Origin: Kangsaoukella pontilimi
GTDB taxonomy: Bacteria; Pseudomonadota; Alphaproteobacteria; Rhodobacterales; Rhodobacteraceae
DNA length: 64,000 nucleotides
Direction of reading: 5' to 3'
Assembly (NCBI RefSeq): GCF_009830125.1
Contig: NZ_WUPT01000001.1
Location: 1,550,001-1,614,000, forward strand
Shown here: positions 39,367 to 48,092 of the stretch, in pieces
Numbering within the stretch: position 1 is the first letter of the stretch
How the letters are laid out: the number at the start of each line of letters is the position of its first letter
Notes under the pieces: generated by a model
What the model was told of the DNA's origin: nothing
Databases searched by the model: none
Seen by the model: only the letters and a program-made list of their open reading frames with translations
Made by a program: the position numbers and the translations under genes

Positions 39367-39777
39367 GTGCTCTACATCGCCGTCACCCCGGCTCCGGTCT
39401 ATACCGCCCTGCTGATCGCCCTTTGCGCCGGTCTCGCCGCGCTCCTCTGGCGCCGCTCCGGCATCGACCGACCGGGACTTTTGACCGCGCTTTTCTGGAT
39501 CGTGCCGCTACAGGCGACAATCGCGCTTCTTGGCCTCTGGTTCACCGCCGAACGCAGTATCGCGATGCGGGCCTGCCTGACGGGCATCTGGGGATTTCCC
39601 GCCGCAACGCTCCTCTTCGGACTGAGCGTTATCAGCCTCAGTCTTGCATCGGCCTTCGGCGGACGCGCATTTCGGGCCCGCCTCGCCCCCTTCCGCCCGG
39701 CCATCGTCACGGCGCTGATCCTCCAGACGCTCGTGATCCTCGTGCATATGCGCTCGGCCCTCCTCTGTACGGTCTGA
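39367..39777 (+). CDS. Membrane protein of unknown function downstream of glmS
   Basis: 136 residues from a GTG at 39367 with GGAG a few bases before. Four membrane helices (~10-30, 40-60, 70-95, 110-130). No family recognised. It is 13 bp from glmS and probably co-transcribed. The hydrophobic composition and position argue for a real gene; the GTG start and a slightly long spacing from the ribosome site leave some doubt. Confidence 0.7.
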   Translation: MLYIAVTPAPVYTALLIALCAGLAALLWRRSGIDRPGLLTALFWIVPLQATIALLGLWFTAERSIAMRACLTGIWGFPAATLLFGLSVISLSLASAFGGRAFRARLAPFRPAIVTALILQTLVILVHMRSALLCTV

Positions 39778-39800
39778 GGCAAACCGCTACAATTTAAATC

Positions 39801-39838
39801 AAATTTGCGCTTCTTCTGTTCCAAAATACTCCGGGGGA
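39801..39838 (+). repeat. R2 box, half element, plus orientation
   Basis: Begins AAATTTGCGCTTCTTCTGTT (39801-39820) and ends AAATACTCC-GGGGGA near 39838. It matches 53881-53917 at about 33 of 38 positions and the reverse complement of 43241-43276. Two GC-rich hairpins follow at once (39839-39869). Function unknown. Confidence 0.7.
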
Positions 39839-39869
39839 GGCCCCTTCAGGGGCCGGGGGCGGAGCCCCC
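39839..39869. terminator. Tandem hairpins between convergent genes
   Basis: First stem GGCCCC-TTCA-GGGGCC (39839-39854), second GGGGGC-GGA-GCCCCC (39855-39869), the latter touching the stop codon of the acyl-CoA synthetase gene. They separate two convergent genes and could stop transcription from both sides. No T-run follows, so Rho may be needed. Confidence 0.55.
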
Positions 39870-41491
39870 TAATCCGCCCGTTCCCGCAGCGCCCGGCGCA
39901 TGATCTTTCCCGTGGCCGTCATCGGCAGGCTTTCGACCACGACCACCCTGCGCGGCGCCACGTGTGGGCTGACGCGCTCGCGCACGCGGGCCACCAGCCG
40001 CTCCTCCAGCCCGTCCCGAGCGGCCCCGGCCCGGAGCACCACGAAGGCCGCCACGATCTCGGTCCGGACCGGATCGGGCAGGCCCACGGCGGCGGCCATC
40101 ACCACGTCGGGGTCGCCCGTGAGGCAATTCTCGATCTCGGTCGGCCCGATCCGGTAGCCCGCGCTGGTGATGACGTCATCGTCGCGCGAGACATAGGTGA
40201 GATACCCGTCCTCGTCCGCCTGCCCGAGGTCCCCCGTCCTCAGCCAGTCGCCCGTGAACTTGGCCGCCGTCTTTTCAGGCTGGTTCCAATAGCCGAGGAA
40301 CATGACGGGATCGGGCCGCCGGACGGCGATTTCGCCAACGGTGCCGGGCGGAACCTCCCTCCCCTCGGCATCGAGGATCGCCACATGGTGCCCCGGCACC
40401 GCCTGCCCCATCGTGCCGGGGCGCAATACGCCCAGCCCGGCGCATGACGACACCACGAGGTTGCACTCGGTCTGGCCGTAAAGCTCGTTGATCGGCGCGC
40501 CGAGCTTGTCCTGACCCCAGTCCAGCAGGTCGACCGAAAGGCTTTCGCCGCCGGAACCGATCGCCCGGATCTTCAGCCCGCCCGGCACATCCGTCTGCCG
40601 CATCAGCTTCAGCGCAGTGGGCGGCAGGAAGAGCGTCGAGACGCACTCGTCCCGGATCAGCCGGAAGGCCGCGTCGGGGTCGAATTTGCGCATCCGGTGC
40701 GAGACAAGCGGCCGCCCGAAATAGAGCGTCGGCATGGCGAGGTCCATCAGCCCCCCGATCCACGCCCAGTCGGCGGGCGTCCAAGAGACGTCGCCGTCTG
40801 CCGGGAAGCGTTCGAGATGCATCTCGACCGACGGCAGATGCCCGATCAGGAAGCGATGCGCGTGAAGCGCGCCCTTTGGGTCGCCCGTGGTGCCCGAGGT
40901 ATAGATCAGCATCGCCGGATCGTCGGCCAGCGTCGGCTCGGGCGCCGGGAGCGGCGCCGCCTCGGCCAGAATATCGTCGAGCCGCGGAATGCCCCTGCCC
41001 CGGTGGCCCACATTCACCACCGTCTCGAGCGTGTCGAGCCCGGCGGCGACGCCCAAGAGCTTGTCGAGATTGGCGTCGTCCGTCACGGCCACTTTCGCCC
41101 CGCTGTCGGACAGCCGGAACGCGAGCGCATCCTCGCCGAAAAGCGTAAAGAGCGGCAGCACCACCGCGCCCAGCTTCATCGCGGCGAAATGGGCCACCAT
41201 GACCTCGGGCGACTGGCTGAGCAGCACCGCAACCCGGTCGCCCTTGACCACGCCCCATGCCCTGAACGCGCTCGCCAGCCGGTCGGAGGCGTCTTTCAGC
41301 TCCGCATACGTCCAGACGCGGCGGAGGCCGTCGCCGCCGATATCGATGATCGCGGGCGCGTCGGGCGTGACCCGCGCCCAGTCATCGGCGCAGGCGGCGG
41401 CGATGTTGAACTGCTGGGGGATGTTCCAGCGGAAGCCCGCGCGGACCGACGGCCAGTCGCCGGGGCCGAGCGTCCGGCGGTCAGAACGCAT
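39869..41491 (-). CDS. AMP-binding acyl-CoA synthetase (acetyl-CoA synthetase-like)
   Basis: 540 residues from the ATG at 41491. ANL superfamily: the P-loop-like LIYTSGTTGDPKG, the YGQTE motif, WLRTGDLG, and the C-terminal lysine in TGKIMRR (about residue 529). Activates a carboxylic acid as acyl-AMP and loads CoA. Substrate unclear; it resembles short/medium-chain or acetoacetyl/propionyl types more than long-chain. The start overlaps the lipoprotein gene stop by 11 bp. Confidence 0.92.
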   Translation of the reverse strand: MRSDRRTLGPGDWPSVRAGFRWNIPQQFNIAAACADDWARVTPDAPAIIDIGGDGLRRVWTYAELKDASDRLASAFRAWGVVKGDRVAVLLSQSPEVMVAHFAAMKLGAVVLPLFTLFGEDALAFRLSDSGAKVAVTDDANLDKLLGVAAGLDTLETVVNVGHRGRGIPRLDDILAEAAPLPAPEPTLADDPAMLIYTSGTTGDPKGALHAHRFLIGHLPSVEMHLERFPADGDVSWTPADWAWIGGLMDLAMPTLYFGRPLVSHRMRKFDPDAAFRLIRDECVSTLFLPPTALKLMRQTDVPGGLKIRAIGSGGESLSVDLLDWGQDKLGAPINELYGQTECNLVVSSCAGLGVLRPGTMGQAVPGHHVAILDAEGREVPPGTVGEIAVRRPDPVMFLGYWNQPEKTAAKFTGDWLRTGDLGQADEDGYLTYVSRDDDVITSAGYRIGPTEIENCLTGDPDVVMAAAVGLPDPVRTEIVAAFVVLRAGAARDGLEERLVARVRERVSPHVAPRRVVVVESLPMTATGKIMRRALRERAD

Positions 41492-41927
41492 AGACCTGAA
41501 CGGTGGGCAGATCGGTGAGCGGCACCTCAAGCAGGCGAAGCGCGGCCAGCGACAGCCGGCTGCCTGCCGCACCCGGGATCAGGTCCACCTCGACGCTTTT
41601 CCCGCCCGACAGCGCCACGCGCCCCCGGCCGGCCTCGCTCACGAGCGGCGTCTCGATCCAGAAGCCCGGCCGCGTCGGGTCGCCCAGAGAGGCAACGACC
41701 GAGCCCAGAAGACGGCCATCCGCCGAAACCGTCGCGGCGGCCGCGCGGTCCTCGGCACTTGTGGTGTCGAAATCCTCGACCGTACGCGCATTCGCGGGCG
41801 GCGGCGGGGGCGCATTCGTCGGCGTCTCGGCGACCGTCTCGCCGGTCGGCGGCGCGGCCGCCTGTTCGAGGACGGCGCAGCCCGCGAGGCTGACGACAAT
41901 GGCGGGGATAAAAAGAAAACGAGTCAT
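41481..41927 (-). CDS. Outer-membrane or periplasmic lipoprotein of unknown function
   Basis: 148 residues. N-terminal signal with lipobox LAGC (Cys17) after a hydrophobic helix, so lipid-modified. A Pro/Thr/Ala-rich linker (~22-50) is followed by a small beta-rich domain. Similar short proteins in the family are sometimes labelled D-galactarate dehydratase by transfer error. The gene is co-transcribed with the acyl-CoA synthetase (11-bp overlap). Confidence 0.85.
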   Translation of the reverse strand: MTRFLFIPAIVVSLAGCAVLEQAAAPPTGETVAETPTNAPPPPPANARTVEDFDTTSAEDRAAAATVSADGRLLGSVVASLGDPTRPGFWIETPLVSEAGRGRVALSGGKSVEVDLIPGAAGSRLSLAALRLLEVPLTDLPTVQVYAF

Positions 41928-42013
41928 GCCCGAAACCTAGGGGCCGCGAGGGGCTTCGGCAATCGCCGCTTCCTCTTGCAGGCGGCAGACAGCGCACATA
42001 TCGTCTGCAGGAT

Positions 42014-43021
42014 ATGTCGACACCGCCGCTCATAGACCCGTTCGCCCGCGCCATCACGTACCTGCGCGTCTCGGTCACCGACCGTTGCGATTTCCGCTGT
42101 GTCTATTGCATGGCCGAGAACATGACCTTCCTTCCCAAGAAGGAGCTTCTGACGCTGGAAGAGCTGGACCGGATGTGTTCGGCCTTTGTGCGGATGGGGG
42201 TCGAGAAGCTCAGGATCACCGGCGGCGAACCGCTGGTCCGGCGGGACATCATGACGTTTTTCCGCTCGATGACCCGGCATCTGGAGTCTGGCGCGCTCAA
42301 GGAACTGACGGTCACCACGAACGGTTCGCAACTTGCGCGCTTTGCGGACGATCTTTTCGACGCCGGTGTGCGCCGGATCAACGTATCGCTCGACACGCTG
42401 GACGAGGACAAGTTCGCCCGCGTCACCCGGTGGGGTCGCCTGCCCCAGGTTCTGAAGGGGATCGACGCGGCGCAAAAGGCGGGTCTTCGCGTCAAGATCA
42501 ACGTGGTGGCCTTGAAGGGCTTCAACGAGGACGAGCTGTTCCGTCTGACCGAATGGTGCGCCGAGCGCGACATGGACCTGACCTTCATCGAGGTCATGCC
42601 TATGGGAGATCTCGGCGGCGAGGATCGGGTGGGCCAGTACTGGTCGCTGAAGGACCTGCGCGGCCAGTTGCGCGAGCGCTATACGCTGACCGATCTCGAC
42701 TACCGGACCGGTGGCCCGGCGCGCTATGTTCGGCTGGAAGAAACAGGGCAGCAGGTAGGCTTCATCACGCCGCTCACTCATAACTTCTGCGAAAGCTGCA
42801 ACCGGGTGCGGCTGACTTGCACGGGCGAATTGTACATGTGCCTCGGTCAGGAGGACATGGCCGACCTTCGGGCGCCGCTTCGGGCGTCCGAGTCGGACGC
42901 ACCGCTTGAAGACGCGATCCGCGCGGCAATCGGCCGGAAACCCAAGGGCCACGACTTCGACTATTCCCGCCAGCGCGCCGACGGTCAGGTCAGCCGCCAC
43001 ATGAGCCATACTGGCGGGTGA
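42014..43021 (+). CDS. moaA: GTP 3',8-cyclase (molybdenum cofactor biosynthesis)
   Basis: 335 residues. Radical SAM motif CxxxCxxC at Cys 25, 29, 32 in an N-terminal TIM barrel. A second [4Fe-4S] site lies in [19 protein letters not shown] near the C-terminus. The protein ends in the catalytic Gly-Gly tail. First step of molybdopterin synthesis from GTP. The TGA stop is part of the GTGAGC start of an R1 repeat, the same arrangement as at nuoA. Confidence 0.98.
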   Translation: MSTPPLIDPFARAITYLRVSVTDRCDFRCVYCMAENMTFLPKKELLTLEELDRMCSAFVRMGVEKLRITGGEPLVRRDIMTFFRSMTRHLESGALKELTVTTNGSQLARFADDLFDAGVRRINVSLDTLDEDKFARVTRWGRLPQVLKGIDAAQKAGLRVKINVVALKGFNEDELFRLTEWCAERDMDLTFIEVMPMGDLGGEDRVGQYWSLKDLRGQLRERYTLTDLDYRTGGPARYVRLEETGQQVGFITPLTHNFCESCNRVRLTCTGELYMCLGQEDMADLRAPLRASESDAPLEDAIRAAIGRKPKGHDFDYSRQRADGQVSRHMSHTGG

Positions 43022-43160
43022 GCGCCGGTCCGGCGTAGCCGGTGAAAGGTCCAGTGGACCTTTCAAGGCGCGAACGGGCGGAGCCCAGGCAGGGCGCGCC
43101 CGGAAATCGGTCCGGTGAGCCGATTTCTGAGCCGAACGGGCCGAGCCCTGGGCAGGCCGA
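43018..43160 (+). repeat. Two R1 repeat units behind moaA
   Basis: Unit 1 (43018-43096) begins GTGAGC, supplying the moaA stop. It has stem GAAAGGTCC-AGT-GGACCTTTC (43044-43064), then GGGC-GGA-GCCC. Unit 2 (~43102-43160) has a different stem, GAAATCGG/CCGATTTC (43103-43127), followed by GGGC-CGA-GCCC. Stem sequences differ while pairing is kept, an indication of a structured RNA or DNA. See 24216-24400 for the copies behind nuoA. Confidence 0.7.
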
Positions 43161-43240
43161 ACATCTGCCTCGAGCCATCGGCTGACGACCTTTTTGCGCC
43201 GGCTTCGCCGTCGCGGTGGGCCGCTTCGCGGCGATTTCCG
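43161..43240. other. GC-rich spacer with degenerate hairpins
   Basis: Between the R1 units and the R2 box. Contains GACCTTTTTGCG, resembling the end of the nuoA R1 copy, and short stems such as GGGCCGCTTCGCGGCG. Probably further decayed repeat material. No gene. Confidence 0.4.
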
Positions 43241-43276
43241 CCTCCGGCGGGAGTATTTCCGAACAGAAGAAGCAGA
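43241..43276 (-). repeat. R2 box, half element, minus orientation
   Basis: On the minus strand reads GCTTCTTCTGTTCGGAAATA then CTCC-CG, the same box as 39801-39838. It lies 12 bp behind the LysR stop, i.e. downstream of the gene in its own reading direction, as does the plus copy behind the glmS operon. Confidence 0.65.
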
Positions 43277-43287
43277 TCGCTCCGGCG

Positions 43288-44175
43288 CTATTTGTAGAGC
43301 GCGGCGTAGCGCGGAGCGAAGAATTTCACGAAATCCTTCACCTCGGGCCGCCGCCAGGCATCCGGCGAGACCAGCAGGAGGTGTTCGGCGTCGAGTTCCG
43401 GCGGAGGCTCGAAGCACTGGACGAAATCAGCCTCATGTTCCGCCAGCCTGACATTCATGATGCCGATCCCGCGTCCCGACCGGATGGCGGCGGTCATCAG
43501 GTCGATCTCCGAACATGTCATGATGATCTGCTGGGGGGAGACGCGGGCGCGCAGGTAGGTGTCGAAATAGGCGGGGACGTCGTTGCGCCTGAAGGAAATG
43601 AACCGGTGTCCGGCAAGGTCGGTCTCGGACGAGGGCAGCCCATTTTCGTCTCCGTAGGACCGGGAGGCGAAGAGCGCGAAGCGGGCAGTGCTGATCTTGC
43701 GTTGAATGAGTTCGGGCTCGGGCGGTTGCCGGGTGAGGCGCAGTGCGATATCCGCCTCGCCTGCCAACAGATCGAGCCGCGACGTGCTCGGCAGAAATTC
43801 GAAATCCACCTCCGGGTGACGCTGCGAGTAGTCGCTGAAGATCGCACTTGCCCGGCTTGAGAAATTGGCGCTGAACGCGGTCACACGGATTGGACGTGGC
43901 CGGGCCAGATCGGTGGCGCGCTCGGAAAAAGTGCAGGATGCCCGCTCGATGGCTTCTGCCGCTTGGGTCAGCTCCTGCGCTGCCGGTGTCGGGCGAAAAC
44001 CGCGCGTATCGCGGTCGAAGAGCGTCAGCCCCAGCGCGTGTTCGAGCGCGTCGATCCGGCGCGCCACGGTGGGCTGCGCCATCCCCAGTTTGCGCGAGGC
44101 GGCAAGGGTCGAGCCTTCGCGGAGTACCGCGAGGAAGACCCGAACATCCGACCAATTCGCGAATTGGCTCTTCAT
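43288..44175 (-). CDS. LysR-family transcriptional regulator
   Basis: 295 residues from the ATG at 44175. N-terminal winged helix (~5-64) with the AASRKLGMAQPTVARRIDALEHALGLTLFDR pattern; effector domain from ~90. Divergent from a 75-residue gene 88 bp away, the usual layout for a LysR-type regulator controlling its neighbour and itself. The intergenic region (44176-44263) should contain its T-N11-A box, not resolved by eye. Effector unknown. Confidence 0.93.
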   Translation of the reverse strand: MKSQFANWSDVRVFLAVLREGSTLAASRKLGMAQPTVARRIDALEHALGLTLFDRDTRGFRPTPAAQELTQAAEAIERASCTFSERATDLARPRPIRVTAFSANFSSRASAIFSDYSQRHPEVDFEFLPSTSRLDLLAGEADIALRLTRQPPEPELIQRKISTARFALFASRSYGDENGLPSSETDLAGHRFISFRRNDVPAYFDTYLRARVSPQQIIMTCSEIDLMTAAIRSGRGIGIMNVRLAEHEADFVQCFEPPPELDAEHLLLVSPDAWRRPEVKDFVKFFAPRYAALYK

Positions 44176-44263
44176 TTTTGTAGAACAGCACAACGCCGCG
44201 CCGGATACCAGCCTTGAGTGCGCTTCGCTAGCTTTGAGCAAGACAGCACATCAGGAGGCCCAA

Positions 44264-44491
44264 ATGGCGATGATCGACGCAGGAATGGCACGACGCGAAA
44301 CCGATATTCCGGGGATGATCGGCCGGTTCTTCAAATGGCTCGCACCCGAGGTGCCGTCCACTCCGGAAACAGCAGAAGAGTGCCGCGCGCGGCGGGCCCT
44401 TCTGACCGACATGCTGGACCGGAACGGCGACGCCTTTCAGAGCGAGGCCGACATCCAGTGCATGATGAGCGTCTATCCCGGCCGGTTCTGA
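44264..44491 (+). CDS. Small protein divergent from the LysR gene
   Basis: 75 residues from the ATG at 44264, preceded by an AGGAGG ribosome site. Mostly polar; the N-terminal third is amphipathic (IGRFFKWL). It has a Cys in EECRARRALL and another near the C-terminus (IQCMMSVY). No family recognised. The perfect ribosome site and the divergent pairing with a LysR regulator support it as a regulated gene. Confidence 0.7.
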   Translation: MAMIDAGMARRETDIPGMIGRFFKWLAPEVPSTPETAEECRARRALLTDMLDRNGDAFQSEADIQCMMSVYPGRF

Positions 44492-44504
44492 GGCGCCCGC
44501 CCCG

Positions 44505-45104
44505 TCAGAGTTTCCCCGCCAGGTGGAGGTCGAGCTGGTCGAGCCGGTCCTGACCCCAGAAGCGCGCCCCGTCATCGGTGATGAAGAACGGCGCGCCGAA
44601 GACGCCGGCGGCGACCGCGTCCTCCATGTTCTGCTCATAAGCCTGCGCACCGGCCAGAAGGCCGCTGTCGGCCAGTGACGGGTCGAAGCCCGACGCCTCG
44701 AGACAGGATTTGATCACGGAGTCATCTGCCACGTCCTTCTCGCCCGCCCAGCAGGCCTCGGTGATCCGGGCCACCAGATCGCCCACATCGCCGCCGCCTG
44801 CCGATTGCGCCGCAATGATCGCATAGGATGCAGGCGCAGGGTTCGTGGGAAAATGCGCAGGCTTGACGTTGACCGGCATGTCCAGCACCCGGCCCGTCCG
44901 CTCGATCTCGATCAGGCGGTATTCCTGACGGCTGGGGTGCCGCTGACCGGGGGGCAAACCACCGGTCCGGCCGAAGAGGCCCATGATGTCGAGCGGCTTG
45001 TAGGTGATCGTGGCGCCATGCTTTGCAGCGATCTCGCCGGGGCGGCGCCCGGCAAAGTAGCAATTGGGCGAGATCGTTGCGAGATAATAGTCGATATGCG
45101 CCAT
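44505..45104 (-). CDS. 2-hydroxychromene-2-carboxylate isomerase-like (DsbA-fold) protein
   Basis: 199 residues from the ATG at 45104. Thioredoxin/DsbA fold with helical insert; the family serine-containing motif is ISPNCYFAG at 11-19 (Ser12). Glutathione-dependent isomerases of this type act in naphthalene and related aromatic breakdown, but many homologues have unknown substrates; no aromatic pathway genes are here. C-terminal GAPFFITDDGARFWGQDRLD is typical. Divergent from prs. Confidence 0.9.
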   Translation of the reverse strand: MAHIDYYLATISPNCYFAGRRPGEIAAKHGATITYKPLDIMGLFGRTGGLPPGQRHPSRQEYRLIEIERTGRVLDMPVNVKPAHFPTNPAPASYAIIAAQSAGGGDVGDLVARITEACWAGEKDVADDSVIKSCLEASGFDPSLADSGLLAGAQAYEQNMEDAVAAGVFGAPFFITDDGARFWGQDRLDQLDLHLAGKL

Positions 45105-45139
45105 TTCTGATATGTCCCGGGGCTTTGTGCGTTTGCGAG

Positions 45140-45167
45140 ACCCTATGCCCGTGCTAAGCGGTGTCAA
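45140..45167 (-). promoter_or_regulatory. Candidate promoter of the isomerase gene
   Basis: Minus strand: perfect -35 TTGACA (45167-45162), 16-bp spacer, -10-like TAGGGT (45145-45140). Start expected ~45133, about 30 nt before the ATG at 45104. The prs promoter on the other strand is not evident. Confidence 0.45.
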
Positions 45168-45215
45168 CGTCACGATTCTGTCATCAGACCTCGAAGCCAA
45201 GGACAGCGCGCCGCC

Positions 45216-46235
45216 ATGCCCAACGTCGACGAGCCCAAGATCATCGCCGGAAACTCCAATCAGCGTCTGGCGAAGGCCGTCACCCGGCGCCTGTCCATGC
45301 ATCGCGGCATGAATGTCGGGCTGGTCGATGCGCGGGTCGAGCGGTTCAACGACGCGGAGATCTTCGTCGAGGTTTTCGAGAACGTGCGTGGCGAGGACAT
45401 GTTCATCCTGCAATCCACGTCGAACCCGGCCAATGACAACCTGATGGAGCTTCTGATCATGTCCGATGCGCTCCGCCGGTCGTCGGCGCAGCGGATCACC
45501 GCCGTGATCCCCTATTTCGGCTATGCCCGTCAGGACCGCCGCACCAAGGCGCGCACCCCCATCACCGCCAAGCTGGTCGCCAACATGATGGTGAGCGCAG
45601 GCATCGAGCGGGTGCTGACCATGGACCTGCACGCCGCGCAGATTCAGGGCTTTTTCGACATCCCCGTCGACAACCTCTATGCCGCGCCGGTCTTTGCACT
45701 GGAGATCAAGCACGCGTTCCGGGGCCGTCTGGACGGTGTAACGGTTGTTTCCCCCGACGTGGGCGGCGTGGCGCGGGCGCGCGAACTGGCGACCCGGATC
45801 GGCGCGCCGCTGTCAATCGTGGACAAGCGCCGCGAGAAGGCAGGCGAAGTGGCCGAGATGACCGTCATCGGTGACGTGAAGGACCGTATCTGCGTGATCG
45901 TGGACGACATCGTGGACACCGCCGGGACGCTCTGCAAGGCGGCGGAAGTCCTGATGGAAGCCGGCGCGAAAGAGGTCCACGCCTATATTACCCACGGTGT
46001 TCTGTCCGGCCCGGCCGTTGAACGGGTCAGCAAATCGGTGATGAAGAGCCTCGTCATCACCGACTCGATCCAGGCGACGCCCCAGGTCGAGAAGGCCAAG
46101 AACATCCGCATCGTGCCCATGGCACCGATGTTCGCGCAGGCCATTCTGAACATCTGGCATGGCACCAGCGTGTCGAGCCTGTTCCAGCCCGAGACGCTGG
46201 AGCCGATCTATGACGGGATGTACTCGCCGGCCTGA
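45216..46235 (+). CDS. prs: Ribose-phosphate pyrophosphokinase
   Basis: 339 residues, slightly longer than the ~315 of E. coli. The PRPP-synthase signature [18 protein letters not shown] and the PRPP-binding loop [13 protein letters not shown] are present. It makes PRPP from ribose-5-phosphate for nucleotide, histidine and tryptophan synthesis. Ends 57 bp before the convergent CYTH gene. Confidence 0.97.
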   Translation: MPNVDEPKIIAGNSNQRLAKAVTRRLSMHRGMNVGLVDARVERFNDAEIFVEVFENVRGEDMFILQSTSNPANDNLMELLIMSDALRRSSAQRITAVIPYFGYARQDRRTKARTPITAKLVANMMVSAGIERVLTMDLHAAQIQGFFDIPVDNLYAAPVFALEIKHAFRGRLDGVTVVSPDVGGVARARELATRIGAPLSIVDKRREKAGEVAEMTVIGDVKDRICVIVDDIVDTAGTLCKAAEVLMEAGAKEVHAYITHGVLSGPAVERVSKSVMKSLVITDSIQATPQVEKAKNIRIVPMAPMFAQAILNIWHGTSVSSLFQPETLEPIYDGMYSPA

Positions 46236-46292
46236 CGCCGAGCAGACGTCTGAGCGGAACATAGGCGCCGTCGTGTGCGTCCGGCATAGGTG

Positions 46293-46880
46293 CTAGCCGA
46301 AAAGCATCTCGCGGTACGACCTGTACTCTTCCTGATGCGCAGCGAGGCCGAGTTCGGTCACCGCATCCTGAACACCCAGCCTCAGCGCAGGCAGACGGTC
46401 TTCGTCATCCGTCATCACGGCGACCTCGACAAAGGCACCAAGGCCATCGACATGGTCCAGCGTCACGTGGAAATCGCCATGGAAATAGATGTCCCGCCGC
46501 TTGGTGATCCTTCTTTTCTCCTGAAAGCCGAGTGAGGAAAGCATCGCGAGCGCCTTGTCGAAATCCGGGAGGTCCATCGCGACGCAGGCGTCTTTCGCCG
46601 GGCCTTTCGAGATCCACAGAACCCGGCCCGAAGGCTGCATGGCCCTGAGCGTGTGGAACTGATGGTTTCGTTCCAATCGTCCATCGGACAGGTCCAGAAA
46701 TATGTCAGTCTCCGTGTTTCCAAGCGTGAAAGGCACCGCGCCGAATTCCTGAAGCCTTTGTCGCACGGGCGCGGTCTCGGGCACCCTGAACTTGCGCTCG
46801 ACCTCGTAACGGCCGCGAAAGTGGTCGCCCGGAGCACTCAACATCCCTTTGGATTCAAGGTCTTCCGTCCGTTCAAACAT
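46293..46880 (-). CDS. CYTH-domain protein (class IV adenylate cyclase / thiamine triphosphatase superfamily)
   Basis: 195 residues from the ATG at 46880; an internal ATG at 46844 is an alternative. The tunnel-fold ExExK motif occurs as YEVERKF (Glu26, Glu28, Lys30). Rows of charged beta strands follow, such as TETDIFLDL and RVLWISKG. CYTH enzymes act on triphosphates: adenylate cyclase, thiamine-triphosphatase or tripolyphosphatase. Substrate not assignable. Convergent with prs, divergent from the methyltransferase. Confidence 0.85.
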   Translation of the reverse strand: MFERTEDLESKGMLSAPGDHFRGRYEVERKFRVPETAPVRQRLQEFGAVPFTLGNTETDIFLDLSDGRLERNHQFHTLRAMQPSGRVLWISKGPAKDACVAMDLPDFDKALAMLSSLGFQEKRRITKRRDIYFHGDFHVTLDHVDGLGAFVEVAVMTDDEDRLPALRLGVQDAVTELGLAAHQEEYRSYREMLFG

Positions 46881-47026
46881 ATTCTGACCTATCCCTCGCT
46901 GGTCTGGCCTTTCACAGCCGGTCCCGCGACCTTGATAGGTGGCACCCCCTCGCGGGGCCAGAGGCAATCCCGAGGGCGACGCGCGCCCGCCGATTTGGAC
47001 GAGGAGCCGCTGCGCGGCGGGTAGCG

Positions 47027-47046
47027 GTTGCCGGGCGCGCGGCAAC
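47027..47046. other. Hairpin just before the methyltransferase start
   Basis: GTTGCCG / CGGCAAC with a 6-nt GC-rich loop, ending 18 bp before the ATG at 47064. It lies in the 183-bp gap 46881-47063 where no other element was recognised. In an mRNA leader it could affect ribosome access. Confidence 0.35.
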
Positions 47047-47063
47047 GGACGATAGTGCGGTTC

Positions 47064-47795
47064 ATGTCCCCGACCTACGATACCATCGGCAAGGGCTATG
47101 CCACGAAACGCCGCCCCGACCCCAGGATCGGCGCCATCATCGACGGTGCGCTCGGCTCGGCGCGCAGGGTCGTGAACGTGGGCGCGGGCACGGGATCGTA
47201 CGAGCCTGCCGACAGGGAAGTCACCGCTGTCGAACCCTCCGCAGAGATGATCGGCCAGCGGCCACCTGGCGCGGCTCCTGCAATTCGCGGCTATGCCGAG
47301 AACCTGCCTTTCGAGGACGACGCCTTCGACGCCGCCATGTCGGTTCTGTCGCTCCATCACTGGACGGACAAGGCGCGGGGCTGTGCGGAAATGAGGCGGG
47401 TCGCGACGGGCCCGGTCGTCCTGCTGACGTTCGACCCCGCATTCCGCGAGGCGTGGCTGATCGACTATTTCCCCGAATTCGCTGAACAGGACGACCGCCG
47501 TTTCCCCCCAATGGAAGCCTATGAGGAATGGCTGGGGCCGGTCGAGACCGAGGCCGTTCCCATCCCGCATGATTGCGTGGACGGGTTTCTCTACGCCTAT
47601 TGGCGGCGACCGGAGGTCTATCTGGAGGCAAAGGCGCGCGCGGCAATGTCCTCGTTCTGGGCGCTCGAGGACGCGTCGCCGGGTCTTGCGAGGCTCGCGG
47701 ATGATCTGGACAGCGGCGCATGGCACGCACGAAACGGCGCGCTGCTTGACCGCGAGACCTGCGACCTCGGCTATCGGCTGGTCAGGACTGTCTGA
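47064..47795 (+). CDS. SAM-dependent methyltransferase, class I
   Basis: 243 residues from the ATG at 47064; an upstream TTG (47028) lacks support. Methyltransferase_11-type: motif I VVNVGAGTGSYEP at ~36-48, the acidic motif TAVEPS, then LPFEDDAFDAAMSVLSLHHW. Small-molecule type, substrate unknown. It starts with SPTYDTIGKGYATKRRPD, a typical N-terminus of this group. Confidence 0.88.
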   Translation: MSPTYDTIGKGYATKRRPDPRIGAIIDGALGSARRVVNVGAGTGSYEPADREVTAVEPSAEMIGQRPPGAAPAIRGYAENLPFEDDAFDAAMSVLSLHHWTDKARGCAEMRRVATGPVVLLTFDPAFREAWLIDYFPEFAEQDDRRFPPMEAYEEWLGPVETEAVPIPHDCVDGFLYAYWRRPEVYLEAKARAAMSSFWALEDASPGLARLADDLDSGAWHARNGALLDRETCDLGYRLVRTV

Positions 47796-47829
47796 GCGGT
47801 TCTTGTCCGCTCGCCCACGGCCCTGCCCG

Positions 47830-47961
47830 TCAGACCAGTCCGCGCATCATTACCGCGACGATCGACAGCATGATGACCACCACCGCAACGATCGCCACAA
47901 GGTAATCGCCCGGATAGGCGTCTTCGGATCCGCGAATGAACGCGAGCAGTCGTTTCGGCAT
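47830..47961 (-). CDS. Very small single-helix membrane protein
   Basis: 43 residues from the ATG at 47961, with GGGGG seven bases before. A short amphipathic/basic N-terminus (MPKRLLAFIRGSEDAYPGDY) precedes one long hydrophobic helix (~21-40). No homologue recognised. A microprotein is plausible, but the small size makes chance possible. Confidence 0.5.
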   Translation of the reverse strand: MPKRLLAFIRGSEDAYPGDYLVAIVAVVVIMLSIVAVMMRGLV

Positions 47962-48092
47962 AACCAGCCCCCCACAATTAACAACCCGGTGATATTTTGG
48001 CGGCGCTGCCGACAAAAGGCGAGTGCCGTGTGGGAAACAAAGTGTTGCCGGTCAGGATGTTGCCGCACGTGCGCAAAAGTGCGGCTTGTGCT

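Noticed and set aside
45313-45713. 402-residue frame extending the isomerase gene through prs
   Set aside because: The upstream half is antisense to prs; the isomerase fold begins at the ATG at 45104 with its own promoter.
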